DNA from: Lachnospiraceae bacterium | Lineage (GTDB): Bacteria > Bacillota > Clostridia > Lachnospirales > Lachnospiraceae | DNA: 54,606 nt | Assembly: GCA_017482485.1 (NCBI GenBank) | Contig: JAFUMV010000057.1 | Coordinates: 1 to 54,606 of the forward strand | Direction: 5' to 3' | Shown: positions 1 to 8,409 of the stretch, in pieces | Layout of the letters: each line of letters begins with the position of its first letter | Position numbering within the stretch: the first letter of the stretch is position 1 | Made by a program: the position numbers and the translations under genes | The notes under the pieces: model-generated | Databases searched by the model: none | What the model was told of the DNA's origin: nothing | Seen by the model: the letters and a program-made list of their open reading frames with translations, nothing else

Positions 1-30
1 CCATAGGAAAGTCCTCCGGACTTCCTATGG
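1..30. repeat. Perfect-arm hairpin at window edge
   Basis: The first 30 bases form an inverted repeat with arms CCATAGGAA and TTCCTATGG. The pairing continues inward as GTCC/GGAC, with one bulged A on the 5' side. On the minus strand it lies downstream of the NSS transporter gene. No clear T-run follows it on either strand inside the window, so it may be a terminator, a processing hairpin or part of a repeat that starts outside. Confidence 0.5.
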
Positions 31-33
31 CAT

Positions 34-125
34 AAAAAAGCCGCTCCGCGGGGATGCGTACTCGCGCGCGGCGAAATATGTCGCTTACGCGACCGCGCTC
101 GACGCGAAGTGCGCGTAAAACGCGC
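34..125. other. CpG-dense block of nested short palindromes
   Basis: This block is crowded with CGCG steps, unlike the flanking moderate-GC sequence. It holds a hairpin GTCGC-ttac-GCGAC (80-93) enclosed by GCGCG (66-70) and CGCGC (94-98). A second hairpin, GCGCGT-aaa-ACGCGC, lies at 111-125. Read on the minus strand, a short GC stem (CCGC-gga-GCGG) ends in CTTTTTT near 34-53 and could terminate the NSS transporter transcript. No convincing gene is seen. Confidence 0.45.
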
Positions 126-132
126 ATTATTT

Positions 133-1506
133 TTAAATACTTAACAGCCCGAAATACTTGGCGAGCTCTCCCAGCAGGATTGCGAGCACAATTGCGGGAG
201 CAACCCAGCGCATCATTGCGGAAAGCAGCTTCCGGCGCCGGAAAGCATGTCCGGATTTGGTTGTTTCTTCGATAATCACGTCAGGACTTAACACGTGTCC
301 GATCAGAATGCATGTGAAAAAGGCGACGATCGGCATCAACAGAGAGTTCGTGAAGAAGTCGAAAAAGTCCAAAAATGCCATTCCCAGAATGGTGACATCG
401 GAAAGCGGACCGTAGCCGAGGCAGGAAAGGCTGCCGAGGGCGATTGTGAATAATACGATCAGCGCGATGGCAAGAGTGCGGTTAATGTGCAGCTTGTCCC
501 GTATAATGGAGAGGAAGGTTTCCATCAGGGAAATGGAAGAGGTCAGCGCTGCAAAAAATACCAACAGGAAAAATGCAATACCGATGAGAGAACTAAAGCC
601 CATGGATTCAAATACTTTAGGAAGCACGCCAAACATCAGTCCGGGACCGGCGGATATGCCGGAAGCGTCACCGCCGTTAAAGGCGACAACCGGGGGAATG
701 ATCATCAGTCCGGCCAGAAGGGCAACGCCGGTATCAAAAAGTTCTATCTGTGTTACGGATTTTTCAAGATCATCGTCATCCTTTAAGTATGAACCATAGG
801 TTATCATAATACCCATTGCAAGTGACATGGAGTAAAACAACTGTCCCATGGCGCCCAGAACGGTTGATACCGAAAATTTTGAAAAGTCGGGAAGCAGATA
901 AAACTTCAGTCCCTCCATGGATCCCGGGAGGGTCAGGGCGTAAATGGCAATGACTGCAGAAAGGAGGATCAGCAGAGGCATCATGAATTTGCTGACCTTC
1001 TCAATTCCTTTTTCCACACCAAAAAGAACAACCAGTGCTGTCAAAAGCACGAACAGGACAAACCATGTCATGGGATTGCCGGTAATCCCGGAATTGGCAG
1101 CGGTAATAAAGTTGGTGAAATATGCATCATCCGCCAGCGCTGCGCCATTTCCGATCACATATTCGAAAAGATATTTGATGACCCATCCGCCGATAACACA
1201 ATAATAAGGAATGATCAAAATCGGAATAATGGCAGAAAGCGGTCCGAGAAAGGCGAATTTCTTATGCAGGGCTCCGTATGCATTGATACAGGAAAGCCGG
1301 GTTTTGCGGCCGATGGCAATCTCGGTGGTCATGAGCGCAAAACCGAAAGTGACTGCCAGAACGATATAGATCAGAAGGAAGATTCCTCCCCCATATTTGG
1401 CAGCCAGATAGGGGAAACGCCAGAGGTTTCCGAGTCCCACAGCAGAACCGGCAGCGGCCAAAACGAAGCCGATTCTGTTTGAAAAACTGCTTCTTTTTTC
1501 TTTCAT
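133..1506 (-). CDS. Sodium:neurotransmitter symporter (NSS) family transporter
   Basis: This is a 457-residue polytopic membrane protein of the LeuT/MhsT type, predicted to import an amino acid or related solute with Na+. The N-terminus carries the hallmark first helix (GSAVGLGNLWRFPYLAAKYG), whose unwound middle binds Na+ and substrate in family members. Hydrophobic segments then run to the C-terminus. The length fits the bacterial form with about eleven helices. The start at 1506 is chosen because a GGAG site lies just upstream (minus strand) and the protein then opens with MKEKRSSF; a longer reading frame upstream runs into a GC hairpin. The substrate cannot be told from sequence. Confidence 0.93.
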   Translation of the reverse strand: MKEKRSSFSNRIGFVLAAAGSAVGLGNLWRFPYLAAKYGGGIFLLIYIVLAVTFGFALMTTEIAIGRKTRLSCINAYGALHKKFAFLGPLSAIIPILIIPYYCVIGGWVIKYLFEYVIGNGAALADDAYFTNFITAANSGITGNPMTWFVLFVLLTALVVLFGVEKGIEKVSKFMMPLLILLSAVIAIYALTLPGSMEGLKFYLLPDFSKFSVSTVLGAMGQLFYSMSLAMGIMITYGSYLKDDDDLEKSVTQIELFDTGVALLAGLMIIPPVVAFNGGDASGISAGPGLMFGVLPKVFESMGFSSLIGIAFFLLVFFAALTSSISLMETFLSIIRDKLHINRTLAIALIVLFTIALGSLSCLGYGPLSDVTILGMAFLDFFDFFTNSLLMPIVAFFTCILIGHVLSPDVIIEETTKSGHAFRRRKLLSAMMRWVAPAIVLAILLGELAKYFGLLSI

Positions 1507-1520
1507 AAAATCTCCATTCC

Positions 1521-1558
1521 GCCGCCAGAAGGACGGCGGCATTCATAAAATATTTTAT
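1521..1558 (-). promoter_or_regulatory. Leader hairpin and AT palindrome upstream of NSS gene
   Basis: On the minus strand, a GCCGCC/GGCGGC hairpin (1521-1540) ends a few bases before the transporter's GGAG ribosome binding site. Just further upstream is a perfect 14-bp palindrome, ATAAAATATTTTAT (1545-1558). The first could influence translation or act as an attenuator. The second could be an operator or part of the promoter. Both roles are inferred from position only. Confidence 0.4.
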
Positions 1559-1647
1559 ACGCAGGCACCATTATGTCATGTAATGCGCTGTTTCGCAAGT
1601 AAAATTATTCATAACAGATACTTTTTTGGCCCTACCCTTCGTGGACA

Positions 1648-1701
1648 GATGAAAACACGCCCTAAACCGGGCAAATAGCACGGTTGGGGCGTGTTTTCAT
1701 C
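1648..1701. repeat. Long stem-loop between ferritin-like and NSS genes
   Basis: Arms of about 21 bases starting GATGAAAACACGCCC pair with GGGCGTGTTTTCATC around an 11-base loop, with one small internal irregularity. It sits downstream of the ferritin-like gene on the minus strand and could stop or stabilise that transcript, but there is no long T-run. The GGGCGTGT core resembles the loop region of the palindromes at 11266 and 35219, so it might be a distant relative of that element. Confidence 0.55.
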
Positions 1702-1745
1702 CGCATTTGTGAATCGTTGAAATGGCGCGCAGCAGGAGAGGAGGC

Positions 1746-3077
1746 TCAGTCTTTTATCCGCCCCAAGTTGCAGCGACAGTCATCTTCCGTAGTGCCGCAG
1801 CGGCTTAAATGTTCTGGTGTATCATTCTGAACACGGGCCAGGGTAGTATTGTCACAGGAACGATTTTGCAGAAGTTCAACGGGGTTGGGTCCGACTTCAT
1901 AGCGATAATCGATGCCGTAGCAGCGGATATGGCGATCGATGATGTTGTGGGTGGAAACGCTGTCGAGCGGTGTATTGACGGTCTTCTGGTAGGCGAAGAA
2001 AGGATGATCCTTATCGAGTGCACCCAGCGGAACGATACATTCCCCGTCATGGGTATTGCCAACGGTGGTTTCCAAAACCTTACGAACGTAATTGATATTG
2101 GGGCCAAGCTTTAATACAGACGGGAAGTCTCCTTCACAGCCGATGACCTCCTGAGGCTCCTTCTTTTCATACTTCCAGAGCAATTCCTTGGCCTTGTGCA
2201 GATGAGAGATTTCCTGCTGCAGGCATTCTTCCCAGATATTGCGGATATAGGGATCACATTCCGTCATCATGCAGGAATAGTACAGATAACATTCCGTGTA
2301 TTCATGCATCAGAAGGCTTTCCAGCCAGGTCGCTTTCGTATCGATGAGGCTTTCATACTGGCTGACATGCTGCTCCTCAATCATGCCGATTTCCTGATAC
2401 ATCCGGCGGCCAATGTCGGAAACGTTATAAAGACTGGCCACGTTCATGTAATAATTCATGGTCTGCTGTTCGGCGGCGGTGATGATATTCACATTCAGTT
2501 TTGTCTGAAGAGAGGCGGTGTGGTTGTTGATATCTTTTAAAATGCTGTCTTTGGGATAGCGGTGCTCGCTTATGGTGGGACGCCCGGGCGTGATTTCCGT
2601 GTAGCCGCCTACCAGCTTTTCGGGATAAACACCATATTCCAGATGCAGCAGATTGGAATAGCGGTACAGATGATCAAAATCCTCCAGAAGTGCTGCATTC
2701 AGGGCATTGATCACATTACAGTCAGTTTCCATTTTTGCCAGAACGCTGGTTAAGTCCACGGCCAGCTGTTCATAGGTGATGGTGTGCTCCAGAATGGTTT
2801 CGTCTTTGGGCTTCAGGCAGCTGATTCGTTTTTGCTGCTGCTGTTCTATACGGCGAAGCATGGCAAGCTCCCGGCGCAGATCGTTATCGCAGCAGTGCCG
2901 GGAAAAATGGCGGGTAAACCACATGGCTTCAAATTCGGTGCCGTTCATCAGTACGATGCGGCATTTGGTGTAAGGATCCGTGGTTTCCTTTCGATAGGCT
3001 CTGGGATACATGGTATTCCAGTTCATGAACGTTTCGTCTATAGGGACGCATTTTTCGGAAAATGGATTAAAAGACAT
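1746..3077 (-). CDS. Cys-rich ferritin-like (di-iron helical bundle) protein
   Basis: This is a 443-residue soluble protein of unknown function. Two helical stretches look ferritin/rubrerythrin-like, with Glu and His spaced as metal ligands: a helix with ALLEDFDHLYRYSN and EEQHVSQYE, then LLMHEYTECYLYYSC followed by EECLQQEISHLHKA. The ExxH/ExxxH pattern suggests a di-metal site. There are about sixteen cysteines, including a CC pair near residue 73 and a C-terminal DDCRC, which is high for a cytosolic protein. The start at 3077 has an AGGAGGAG site seven bases upstream. The small gene at 3148-3429 lies directly upstream on the same strand, so the two may be co-transcribed. An oxidative-stress or metal-handling role is inferred from the fold only. 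Confidence 0.6.
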   Translation of the reverse strand: MSFNPFSEKCVPIDETFMNWNTMYPRAYRKETTDPYTKCRIVLMNGTEFEAMWFTRHFSRHCCDNDLRRELAMLRRIEQQQQKRISCLKPKDETILEHTITYEQLAVDLTSVLAKMETDCNVINALNAALLEDFDHLYRYSNLLHLEYGVYPEKLVGGYTEITPGRPTISEHRYPKDSILKDINNHTASLQTKLNVNIITAAEQQTMNYYMNVASLYNVSDIGRRMYQEIGMIEEQHVSQYESLIDTKATWLESLLMHEYTECYLYYSCMMTECDPYIRNIWEECLQQEISHLHKAKELLWKYEKKEPQEVIGCEGDFPSVLKLGPNINYVRKVLETTVGNTHDGECIVPLGALDKDHPFFAYQKTVNTPLDSVSTHNIIDRHIRCYGIDYRYEVGPNPVELLQNRSCDNTTLARVQNDTPEHLSRCGTTEDDCRCNLGRIKD

Positions 3078-3147
3078 AAAAAATCTCCTCCTTTCTATCC
3101 TTAGGATATGCAGGAGGAGTGTTTTTTGCTCAGAAAATAAGAAAAAA

Positions 3148-3429
3148 TTAACCGAATCTGAAAATGCTGCCATCATCCAGACGTTCACCTACAGCATCTT
3201 TGAGTTTCTTGTCGCTGGCGATAAATGCCTCGTTGGCAAGGTCCATGTATTTGATGAAAATATCTTCCACGGCAACCCCCTGTTCTTTGGCAATCTGCTC
3301 AAACATGGGCTTGAGTGTTTCCAGCTGTACGGAAACATGGGTTTTCTGTGGGTCAAGATCCGGCATCTTTTCATTTGCATAGCTTGTGATGCGGTCTAAA
3401 AAAGCTTTGTCTTCATTTGTCAGTGCCAT
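3148..3429 (-). CDS. Small conserved hypothetical protein (93 aa)
   Basis: This is a 93-residue acidic, helical, soluble protein that I do not assign to a named family. It starts MALTNEDKAFLDRI and has no signal peptide or membrane segment. An AAGAGGTAG site precedes the ATG on the minus strand, and a TTGACA-17-TAAAAT promoter lies just upstream. It is the first gene ahead of the ferritin-like gene, about 70 bases away, with a short palindrome (TATCCTTAGGATA) in the gap. It is probably a real gene because it has a promoter, a ribosome site and ordinary codon use. Confidence 0.7.
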   Translation of the reverse strand: MALTNEDKAFLDRITSYANEKMPDLDPQKTHVSVQLETLKPMFEQIAKEQGVAVEDIFIKYMDLANEAFIASDKKLKDAVGERLDDGSIFRFG

Positions 3430-3475
3430 ATCAGTATCTACCTCTTTTCTTAACTTATTTTCAATGGTATAGGTT

Positions 3476-3504
3476 ATTTTAACACTTGCGTATTAGTCTG
3501 TCAA
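3476..3504 (-). promoter_or_regulatory. Sigma-A promoter, minus strand
   Basis: On the minus strand, TTGACA (3499-3504) and TAAAAT (3476-3481) are separated by exactly 17 bases. This drives the 93-residue gene and perhaps the ferritin-like gene. It overlaps a plus-strand promoter. Confidence 0.75.
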
Positions 3505-3514
3505 AATGTAAAAT
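3486..3514 (+). promoter_or_regulatory. Sigma-A promoter, plus strand, overlapping the divergent one
   Basis: TTGCGT (3486-3491) and TAAAAT (3509-3514) are separated by 17 bases, ahead of the DUF1015 remnant. The two divergent promoters share sequence, so RNA polymerase could occupy only one at a time. Confidence 0.55.
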
Positions 3515-3572
3515 AGAATGTAATGAAAAAAGAAAAAAATAGTAATTTTTACCAATATCGGAGGGAGTCGAT

Positions 3573-4504
3573 ATGGCAGATCTTAAAACATTCCGAGCCA
3601 TTCGTCCGGCAGAGGGGTATGCGGAAAAAACAGCCGCCCTGCCTTACGATGTTTTTTCACTGGAAGAAGCGAAAGCTGAAACTGCAAAAGAGTCTTTGTC
3701 CTTTCTTGCAATTGACAGACCAGAAATTATTGCAGGAAAAGGAGAGGACATTTATGCGGCAGCAGGTGCCAGATTGAAAGAGCAGATTTTACGGGGATAC
3801 TATACCGGGGATTTAAGATTTCCGATGAAAGTCTGAGCAGAAAGCTGCAGGAAGCTTTTGGCGCTGTCAAAGATCTTTACATTGCGGATGGACATCATCG
3901 ATGTGCGGCGGCTGCAGCCTATGCCCTTCAGATGAGAAAAGATAATCCCGGATATTGCGAAGAGGAACCCTGGAATTACATATTGTCGGTAGTGTTTCCG
4001 GATGATGAGCTTAAGATCATGGATTATAACCGGGTGGTGAGGGACTTTAACGGTCTGACCGAAAAACAGCTGCTTTCAAAAATCGGAAAATACTTCGATG
4101 TGGAATTTTCAGGTGATGATCTGGCAGAACCGAAGAAAAAAGGTTTGATAGGCATGTATGTAAAGAGCGGCTGGTACACACTTTATCTAAAGGAAGAATA
4201 TATGTCCGCAGATCCGGTGGAAGGGCTGGATGTGTCACTTTTGCAGAAATATGTGCTGGAACCGGTGTTTGGAATCAAAGATCCCCGTCGGGACAAAAGA
4301 ATTGCCTTTGTCGGAGGAATCAGGGGGACGAAAGAATTGATTGAAAGGGTAAATGCTCAGGGAGGTGCCGCTTTCTGGATGCATCCAACCTCAATGGCGG
4401 AGCTTCTGGCGGTGGCGGATGCAGGAAAACTGATGCCGCCAAAATCCACCTGGTTTGAACCGAAGTTAAGAAGCGGACTGTTCATACACAGTCTGGAAGT
4501 ATAA
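3573..4504 (+). pseudogene. DUF1015 family protein, internally deleted and frameshifted
   Basis: The first 77 codons (MADLKTFRAIRPAEGYAEKT...) match the N-terminus of DUF1015 proteins, which usually have about 410-430 residues and often sit beside serA/serC. The frame reaches a stop at 3834-3836. From about 3808 a different frame continues as KISDESLSRKLQEAFGAVKD, then the conserved LYIADGHHR motif, and runs to the family's usual C-terminus (PPKSTWFEPKLRSGLFIHSL) at 4504. Roughly 100-115 residues of the normal middle are missing at the junction near 3805, and the frame shifts there. A good ribosome site (CGGAGGGAG) and a promoter remain. A 190-residue piece could still be made from an internal ATG at 3932, but the protein is very probably inactive. 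No serA/serC neighbour is present here. Confidence 0.85.
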
Positions 4505-4625
4505 GGATGTACTTTAACGGCGGTCTGTCATGGGCGGAAGTAATTCGGCCTAAGACCGCAGCATCAGGCTAAAGCGCGTCAGAATACCGGAATAATATAT
4601 AGGTATGAAAACAGGAGGTTTTGTT

Positions 4626-7208
4626 ATGAATGAGAGAGTGTACAGACTGATGAACTGGTCCGAGATTGAGTCCATCATCTATTCTGAGGCGGATAATCCG
4701 CACAGACTGTTGGGGCCTCATGCGGAAGGCGGTGAAACGCTTGTGCAGGCATTTTTTCCTGATGCACAGGCTGTAAAGCTGGTTTTGGCGGATGCGAGTG
4801 AATATGATATGGATAGGGCAGATGAAGCCGGTTATTTCGCAGTGCTTGTACCTGCAGCAGTAATTGGCGCCTATTCTTATCGTATAACTTATCCGGATGG
4901 CACCGTAATTTGGGCGGAGGATCCATATCGGTTTGAACCTGTGATCACACAGGAAGATACTGCAAAGTTTGGGGCGGGCATTCATTATGAAGCATACAGA
5001 ATCCTGGGTGCACATTTAATGAGCATTGACGGTGTGGACGGCGTTCATTTCGCAGTATGGGCGCCCAATGCCATGCGTGTTTCTGTTGTGGGTGATTTCA
5101 ATAACTGGGACGGCAGAATTCATCAGATGCGCAGGCTCTGGGATTCCGGCATTTTTGAAATTTTCATTCCGGGTGTGACAGAGGGATCCAACTATAAATT
5201 TGAGTTGAAAGCAAAAGGCGGTCTGACCTATTTAAAGGCTGACCCTTATGCATTCGGCTCTCAGATGCGTCCGGATACTGCATCCGTAGTGCGCAGCATC
5301 GATGGATTTTCCTGGGAAGATGAAAACTGGATTGCTGAAAGAGAAAAGAAAAACTTTGAGGAAGAGCCCATCAGTGTTTACGAAATGTATCTGGGCTCCT
5401 TTGCAAAGCCTGATGACGGCAGAATTTATTATAATTACAGAGAGCTGGCACCGAAGGTAATTTCCTATATTAAAGAAATGGGATATACTCATGTGGAGCT
5501 GATGCCCATCATGGAGCATCCTTTTGATGGTTCCTGGGGATATCAGGTAATCGGTTATTATTCACCTACCTCCCGGTATGGAACACCTGAAGATTTCATG
5601 TATTTTGTAAATGAACTGCATAAAGCAAAAATCGGCGTGATTTTAGACTGGGTGCCTGCTCATTTTCCCAGAGATGCGCACGGTCTTTCCAACTTCGACG
5701 GAACCTGTCTGTATGAACATAAGGATCCCAGACAGGGGGCACATCCGCATTGGGGCACTTTGATTTATAACTATGGCAGACCTCAGGTGCGCAACTATCT
5801 GATCGCAAATGCTCTGTACTGGATTGAGCAGTTCCACGCAGACGGTATCCGTATGGATGCCGTAGCTTCCATGCTTTATCTGGACTATGGAAAAAATGAC
5901 GGCGAATGGGTTGCCAATATGTATGGCGGCAACGAGAATCTGGAAGCTGTAGAATTTTTAAAACATGTCAACAGCATGATAGCAAAAAGAGGAAAAGGCG
6001 CGATTTCCATTGCGGAAGAATCCACTGCATGGCCCAAGATTACCGGAGACTTAAATGATGAGGGACTGGGCTTTACCCTGAAATGGAATATGGGATGGAT
6101 GAATGATTTTTTAAATTATATCCGCAATGACCCTTATTTCAGATCCTATCATCACAATGAAATCACTTTCTCCATGGTATATGCTTACAGCGAGCATTTC
6201 ATGCTGGTGCTGTCTCACGATGAAGTGGTTCATGGGAAGGCTTCCATTCTGGGTAAGATGCCCGGAGAAGATGGGGATAAATTCGCAAATTTAAAAGCAA
6301 GTTATGGTTACATGATGACACATCCCGGCAAGAAGCTTCTGTTTATGGGACAGGACATCGCAGAATATGATGAGTGGAATGAAAATCGCAGCGTGGAGTG
6401 GGAACTTCTGGATGCGGATAAACACAAGGGTGTGCAGAAATTTGTGAAAAAGCTGAATGAACTGTACTGCACGAAGCCTGCAATGTATTTGAAGGATACC
6501 AGCTGGGATGGATTTGAGTGGATCAACTGCATCAACTCCAGTGACTGCAACCTGTCCTATATCAGAAAGGGTGAAAAAGAAGAGGATACCCTTTTGGTAT
6601 GTGTTAACTTTGCCAATGTAGATCGTGAGAGCTATCAGGTCGGCGTGCCTTTTGCCGGAAAATATGAAGAAATCTTAAACTCTGACGCAAAGGTTTTCAA
6701 CGGGGAAGGACGCGTCAATACAGCCGTAATAGAAGCGGCCGAAGCAGAATGTGACGGCAGAGAATATTCCATCAAGATCAGACAGGCTCCGCTGTCCGTG
6801 AGTGTATTCTCTTACATCCCGTATACGGAAGAAGAAAAGCTCGCCGTTCAGAAGGCAAAAGAGGGAGAAGCGAAAAAGAAAGCTGAGGCGGAAGCTGTCA
6901 AAAAGCCAAAGAAGAAAGGCGGCACGAAGAAATCCTTAAAAGACAAGCTCTCTGAGAAGGTGGAAAAAGCAGATGAAGCAATCGCCGCCGGAACAGAAGT
7001 GGAAAAACCGGTGAGGGTGACCAGAGCAAAGAAAAAAGCGTCAGAGGAAGCTACAGCAGAAGAGCAGCCGGCGGAAGAGAATACAAAAAAACAGCTGGCG
7101 GATGAGCAGAAATCAGCTGAGAATATTGCAGCAGCGCAGGAAAATGCTCCTGCAAAACAAAAAGCAGCGAAAACAACAGCTGCCAAGAAAGGAAAGAAGA
7201 AAGAATGA
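4626..7208 (+). CDS. glgB: 1,4-alpha-glucan (glycogen) branching enzyme with Lys/Ala-rich tail
   Basis: GlgB cuts alpha-1,4 glucan chains and re-attaches them as alpha-1,6 branches in glycogen synthesis. The 860-residue protein has an N-terminal beta region, a CBM48 module (about residues 130-220, VHFAVWAPNAMRVSVVGDFNNW), and a GH13 barrel with GIRMDAVASMLY (nucleophile Asp about 411), AEESTAWP (acid/base Glu about 464) and LSHDEVVHGK, then a C-terminal beta domain. The last ~110 residues are a low-complexity Lys/Ala/Glu tail that resembles histone H1 and is not usual in GlgB. The start at 4626 is chosen because AGGAGG sits at 4613-4618; an ATG at 4605 lies upstream of that site. The stop overlaps the MscS start (ATGA). 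No other glg gene is nearby. A 7-bp inverted repeat (4520-4559) lies upstream. Confidence 0.95.
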   Translation: MNERVYRLMNWSEIESIIYSEADNPHRLLGPHAEGGETLVQAFFPDAQAVKLVLADASEYDMDRADEAGYFAVLVPAAVIGAYSYRITYPDGTVIWAEDPYRFEPVITQEDTAKFGAGIHYEAYRILGAHLMSIDGVDGVHFAVWAPNAMRVSVVGDFNNWDGRIHQMRRLWDSGIFEIFIPGVTEGSNYKFELKAKGGLTYLKADPYAFGSQMRPDTASVVRSIDGFSWEDENWIAEREKKNFEEEPISVYEMYLGSFAKPDDGRIYYNYRELAPKVISYIKEMGYTHVELMPIMEHPFDGSWGYQVIGYYSPTSRYGTPEDFMYFVNELHKAKIGVILDWVPAHFPRDAHGLSNFDGTCLYEHKDPRQGAHPHWGTLIYNYGRPQVRNYLIANALYWIEQFHADGIRMDAVASMLYLDYGKNDGEWVANMYGGNENLEAVEFLKHVNSMIAKRGKGAISIAEESTAWPKITGDLNDEGLGFTLKWNMGWMNDFLNYIRNDPYFRSYHHNEITFSMVYAYSEHFMLVLSHDEVVHGKASILGKMPGEDGDKFANLKASYGYMMTHPGKKLLFMGQDIAEYDEWNENRSVEWELLDADKHKGVQKFVKKLNELYCTKPAMYLKDTSWDGFEWINCINSSDCNLSYIRKGEKEEDTLLVCVNFANVDRESYQVGVPFAGKYEEILNSDAKVFNGEGRVNTAVIEAAEAECDGREYSIKIRQAPLSVSVFSYIPYTEEEKLAVQKAKEGEAKKKAEAEAVKKPKKKGGTKKSLKDKLSEKVEKADEAIAAGTEVEKPVRVTRAKKKASEEATAEEQPAEENTKKQLADEQKSAENIAAAQENAPAKQKAAKTTAAKKGKKKE

Positions 7209-8101
7209 CCATCCTGACATATGCGTTGTTGACGGCTGAGGGAGATGTGCAGGCTGCAGTTGAGGATATGGAGCAGCAGATCGGTGTGCTGCAGCGATAT
7301 CTGGATGAACTGCCTGACAGGATTTTTTCTATGGGAATTCGTGTGATGATGGCAATGGTTTTGTTTGCTGTCGGTACACGCGTGATCGCTTTTATTCGTA
7401 ATTTAATGAAAAGGGCGCTGGAGAAATTCAGCGCCTCCAAAGAAGCTGTACAGTTTCTGGATTCCTGCGCCAAAGCTGTTTTATATGTGGTCCTGATTTT
7501 TATGATTCTTCAGCTGTTCGGACTGCAGGCGACAAGCATCGCCACGGTTCTGGGCTCTGTGGGCGTTACCGTAGGTCTTGCGGTTCAGGGCAGCTTGAGC
7601 AACTGTATCGGCGGCATCCTGATTCTTACATTGAAGCCTTTTAAAGTGGGAGATTTTATCATTGAGGACACTTATAAGAATCAGGGCGTGGTACAGGAAA
7701 TTTCCATTTTCTATACAAAGCTCATGACCTACGACAATAAAGTGATTCTGATTCCCAACGGAACGCTGGCAAATTGCAGTCTGACAAATGTGACTGACAA
7801 TCCGGAGCGCAGAGTGGAGCTGTCTGTCGGAATATCTTACAAATCCGATATTCGTCTGGCGAGACAGGTGATAGAAAAACTGGCTCAGGAAAATCCCAAA
7901 GTGCTCAAAGAACGGGGGATTTCTGTTTTTGTGGACAGCTATGGGGAAAGCAGCATTCAACTGGGCGTTCATTTTTGGACCAAAAAGGAAGACTGGTGGT
8001 CGGCCAAATGCGAAATGCTGGAAGCGATCAAATATGCTTTCGATGAGGCCGGTGTGGAGATTCCCTATAATCAGCTGGATGTGCATGTCGTTCAGGATTA
8101 A
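7205..8101 (+). CDS. MscS family mechanosensitive ion channel
   Basis: This 298-residue membrane channel releases solutes when the membrane is stretched by hypo-osmotic shock. An N-terminal amphipathic region is followed by hydrophobic helices. The pore-lining helix region reads TSIATVLGSVGVTVGLAVQGSLSNCIGGI, with the small-residue spacing typical of MscS TM3. A cytosolic beta domain follows (FKVGDFIIEDTYKNQGVVQEI...LIPNGTLANCSLTN) and then an alpha/beta C-terminal domain. Its ATG overlaps the glgB stop by four bases, so it is likely translationally coupled to glgB. Pairing glycogen metabolism with an osmotic valve is odd but may be only operon packing. Confidence 0.93.
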   Translation: MTILTYALLTAEGDVQAAVEDMEQQIGVLQRYLDELPDRIFSMGIRVMMAMVLFAVGTRVIAFIRNLMKRALEKFSASKEAVQFLDSCAKAVLYVVLIFMILQLFGLQATSIATVLGSVGVTVGLAVQGSLSNCIGGILILTLKPFKVGDFIIEDTYKNQGVVQEISIFYTKLMTYDNKVILIPNGTLANCSLTNVTDNPERRVELSVGISYKSDIRLARQVIEKLAQENPKVLKERGISVFVDSYGESSIQLGVHFWTKKEDWWSAKCEMLEAIKYAFDEAGVEIPYNQLDVHVVQD

Positions 8102-8156
8102 TAAAAAGAACAGCAGCGAACTTTTGTTAAAAAATAAAAAGAAGTGAAATTTTTTC

Positions 8157-8185
8157 TTGCCAAATGGTAAGGAAACCATTATAAT
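8157..8185 (+). promoter_or_regulatory. Promoter of tRNA-Thr
   Basis: TTGCCA (8157-8162) and a perfect TATAAT (8180-8185) are separated by 17 bases. The tRNA begins 20 bases after the -10 box. Confidence 0.8.
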
Positions 8186-8204
8186 ATCCATTGTTGAGAT
8201 TTTT

Positions 8205-8277
8205 GCTGGAATAGCGCAGTCGGTAGCGCAACTGATTCGTAATCAGTAGGTCGAGGGTTCGAGTCCCTTTTCCAGCT
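8205..8277 (+). tRNA. tRNA-Thr (anticodon CGU)
   Basis: A complete 73-nt cloverleaf is present. The acceptor stem is GCTGGAA/TTCCAGC with discriminator T. There is a D arm, an anticodon stem ACTGA/TCAGT around loop TTCGTAA (anticodon CGT at 8238-8240, reads ACG), and a T arm with GGTTCGAGTCC. The 3' CCA is not encoded; TTT follows. It has its own promoter at 8157-8185. Confidence 0.95.
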
Positions 8278-8291
8278 TTTCAACATGGGGG

Positions 8292-8322
8292 AAGCGGCTG
8301 ATATCATATCATGTCGCTTTTC
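8292..8322 (+). terminator. Likely terminator after tRNA-Thr
   Basis: Arms AAGCG and CGCTT enclose an inner TGATA/TATCA stem, and the 3' arm runs into TTTTC. The U-run is modest. Confidence 0.5.
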
Positions 8323-8409
8323 TGTTAATAAAGCGCTTTCACATGGCAGAGCGGTACAGCGTCTGAGACGTTCGCGCGTCCAGGTGCTGCATGAGGAGAG
8401 GAGAAAATT

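Noticed and set aside
1-125. Replication origin or attachment site from the CG-rich palindromes
   Set aside because: No DnaA-box cluster, AT-rich unwinding element, tRNA end or direct repeats are seen.
7205-8191. Long minus-strand open frames opposite mscS, jetC, recJ and others
   Set aside because: They mirror real genes on the plus strand, lack ribosome sites and show no recognisable family.
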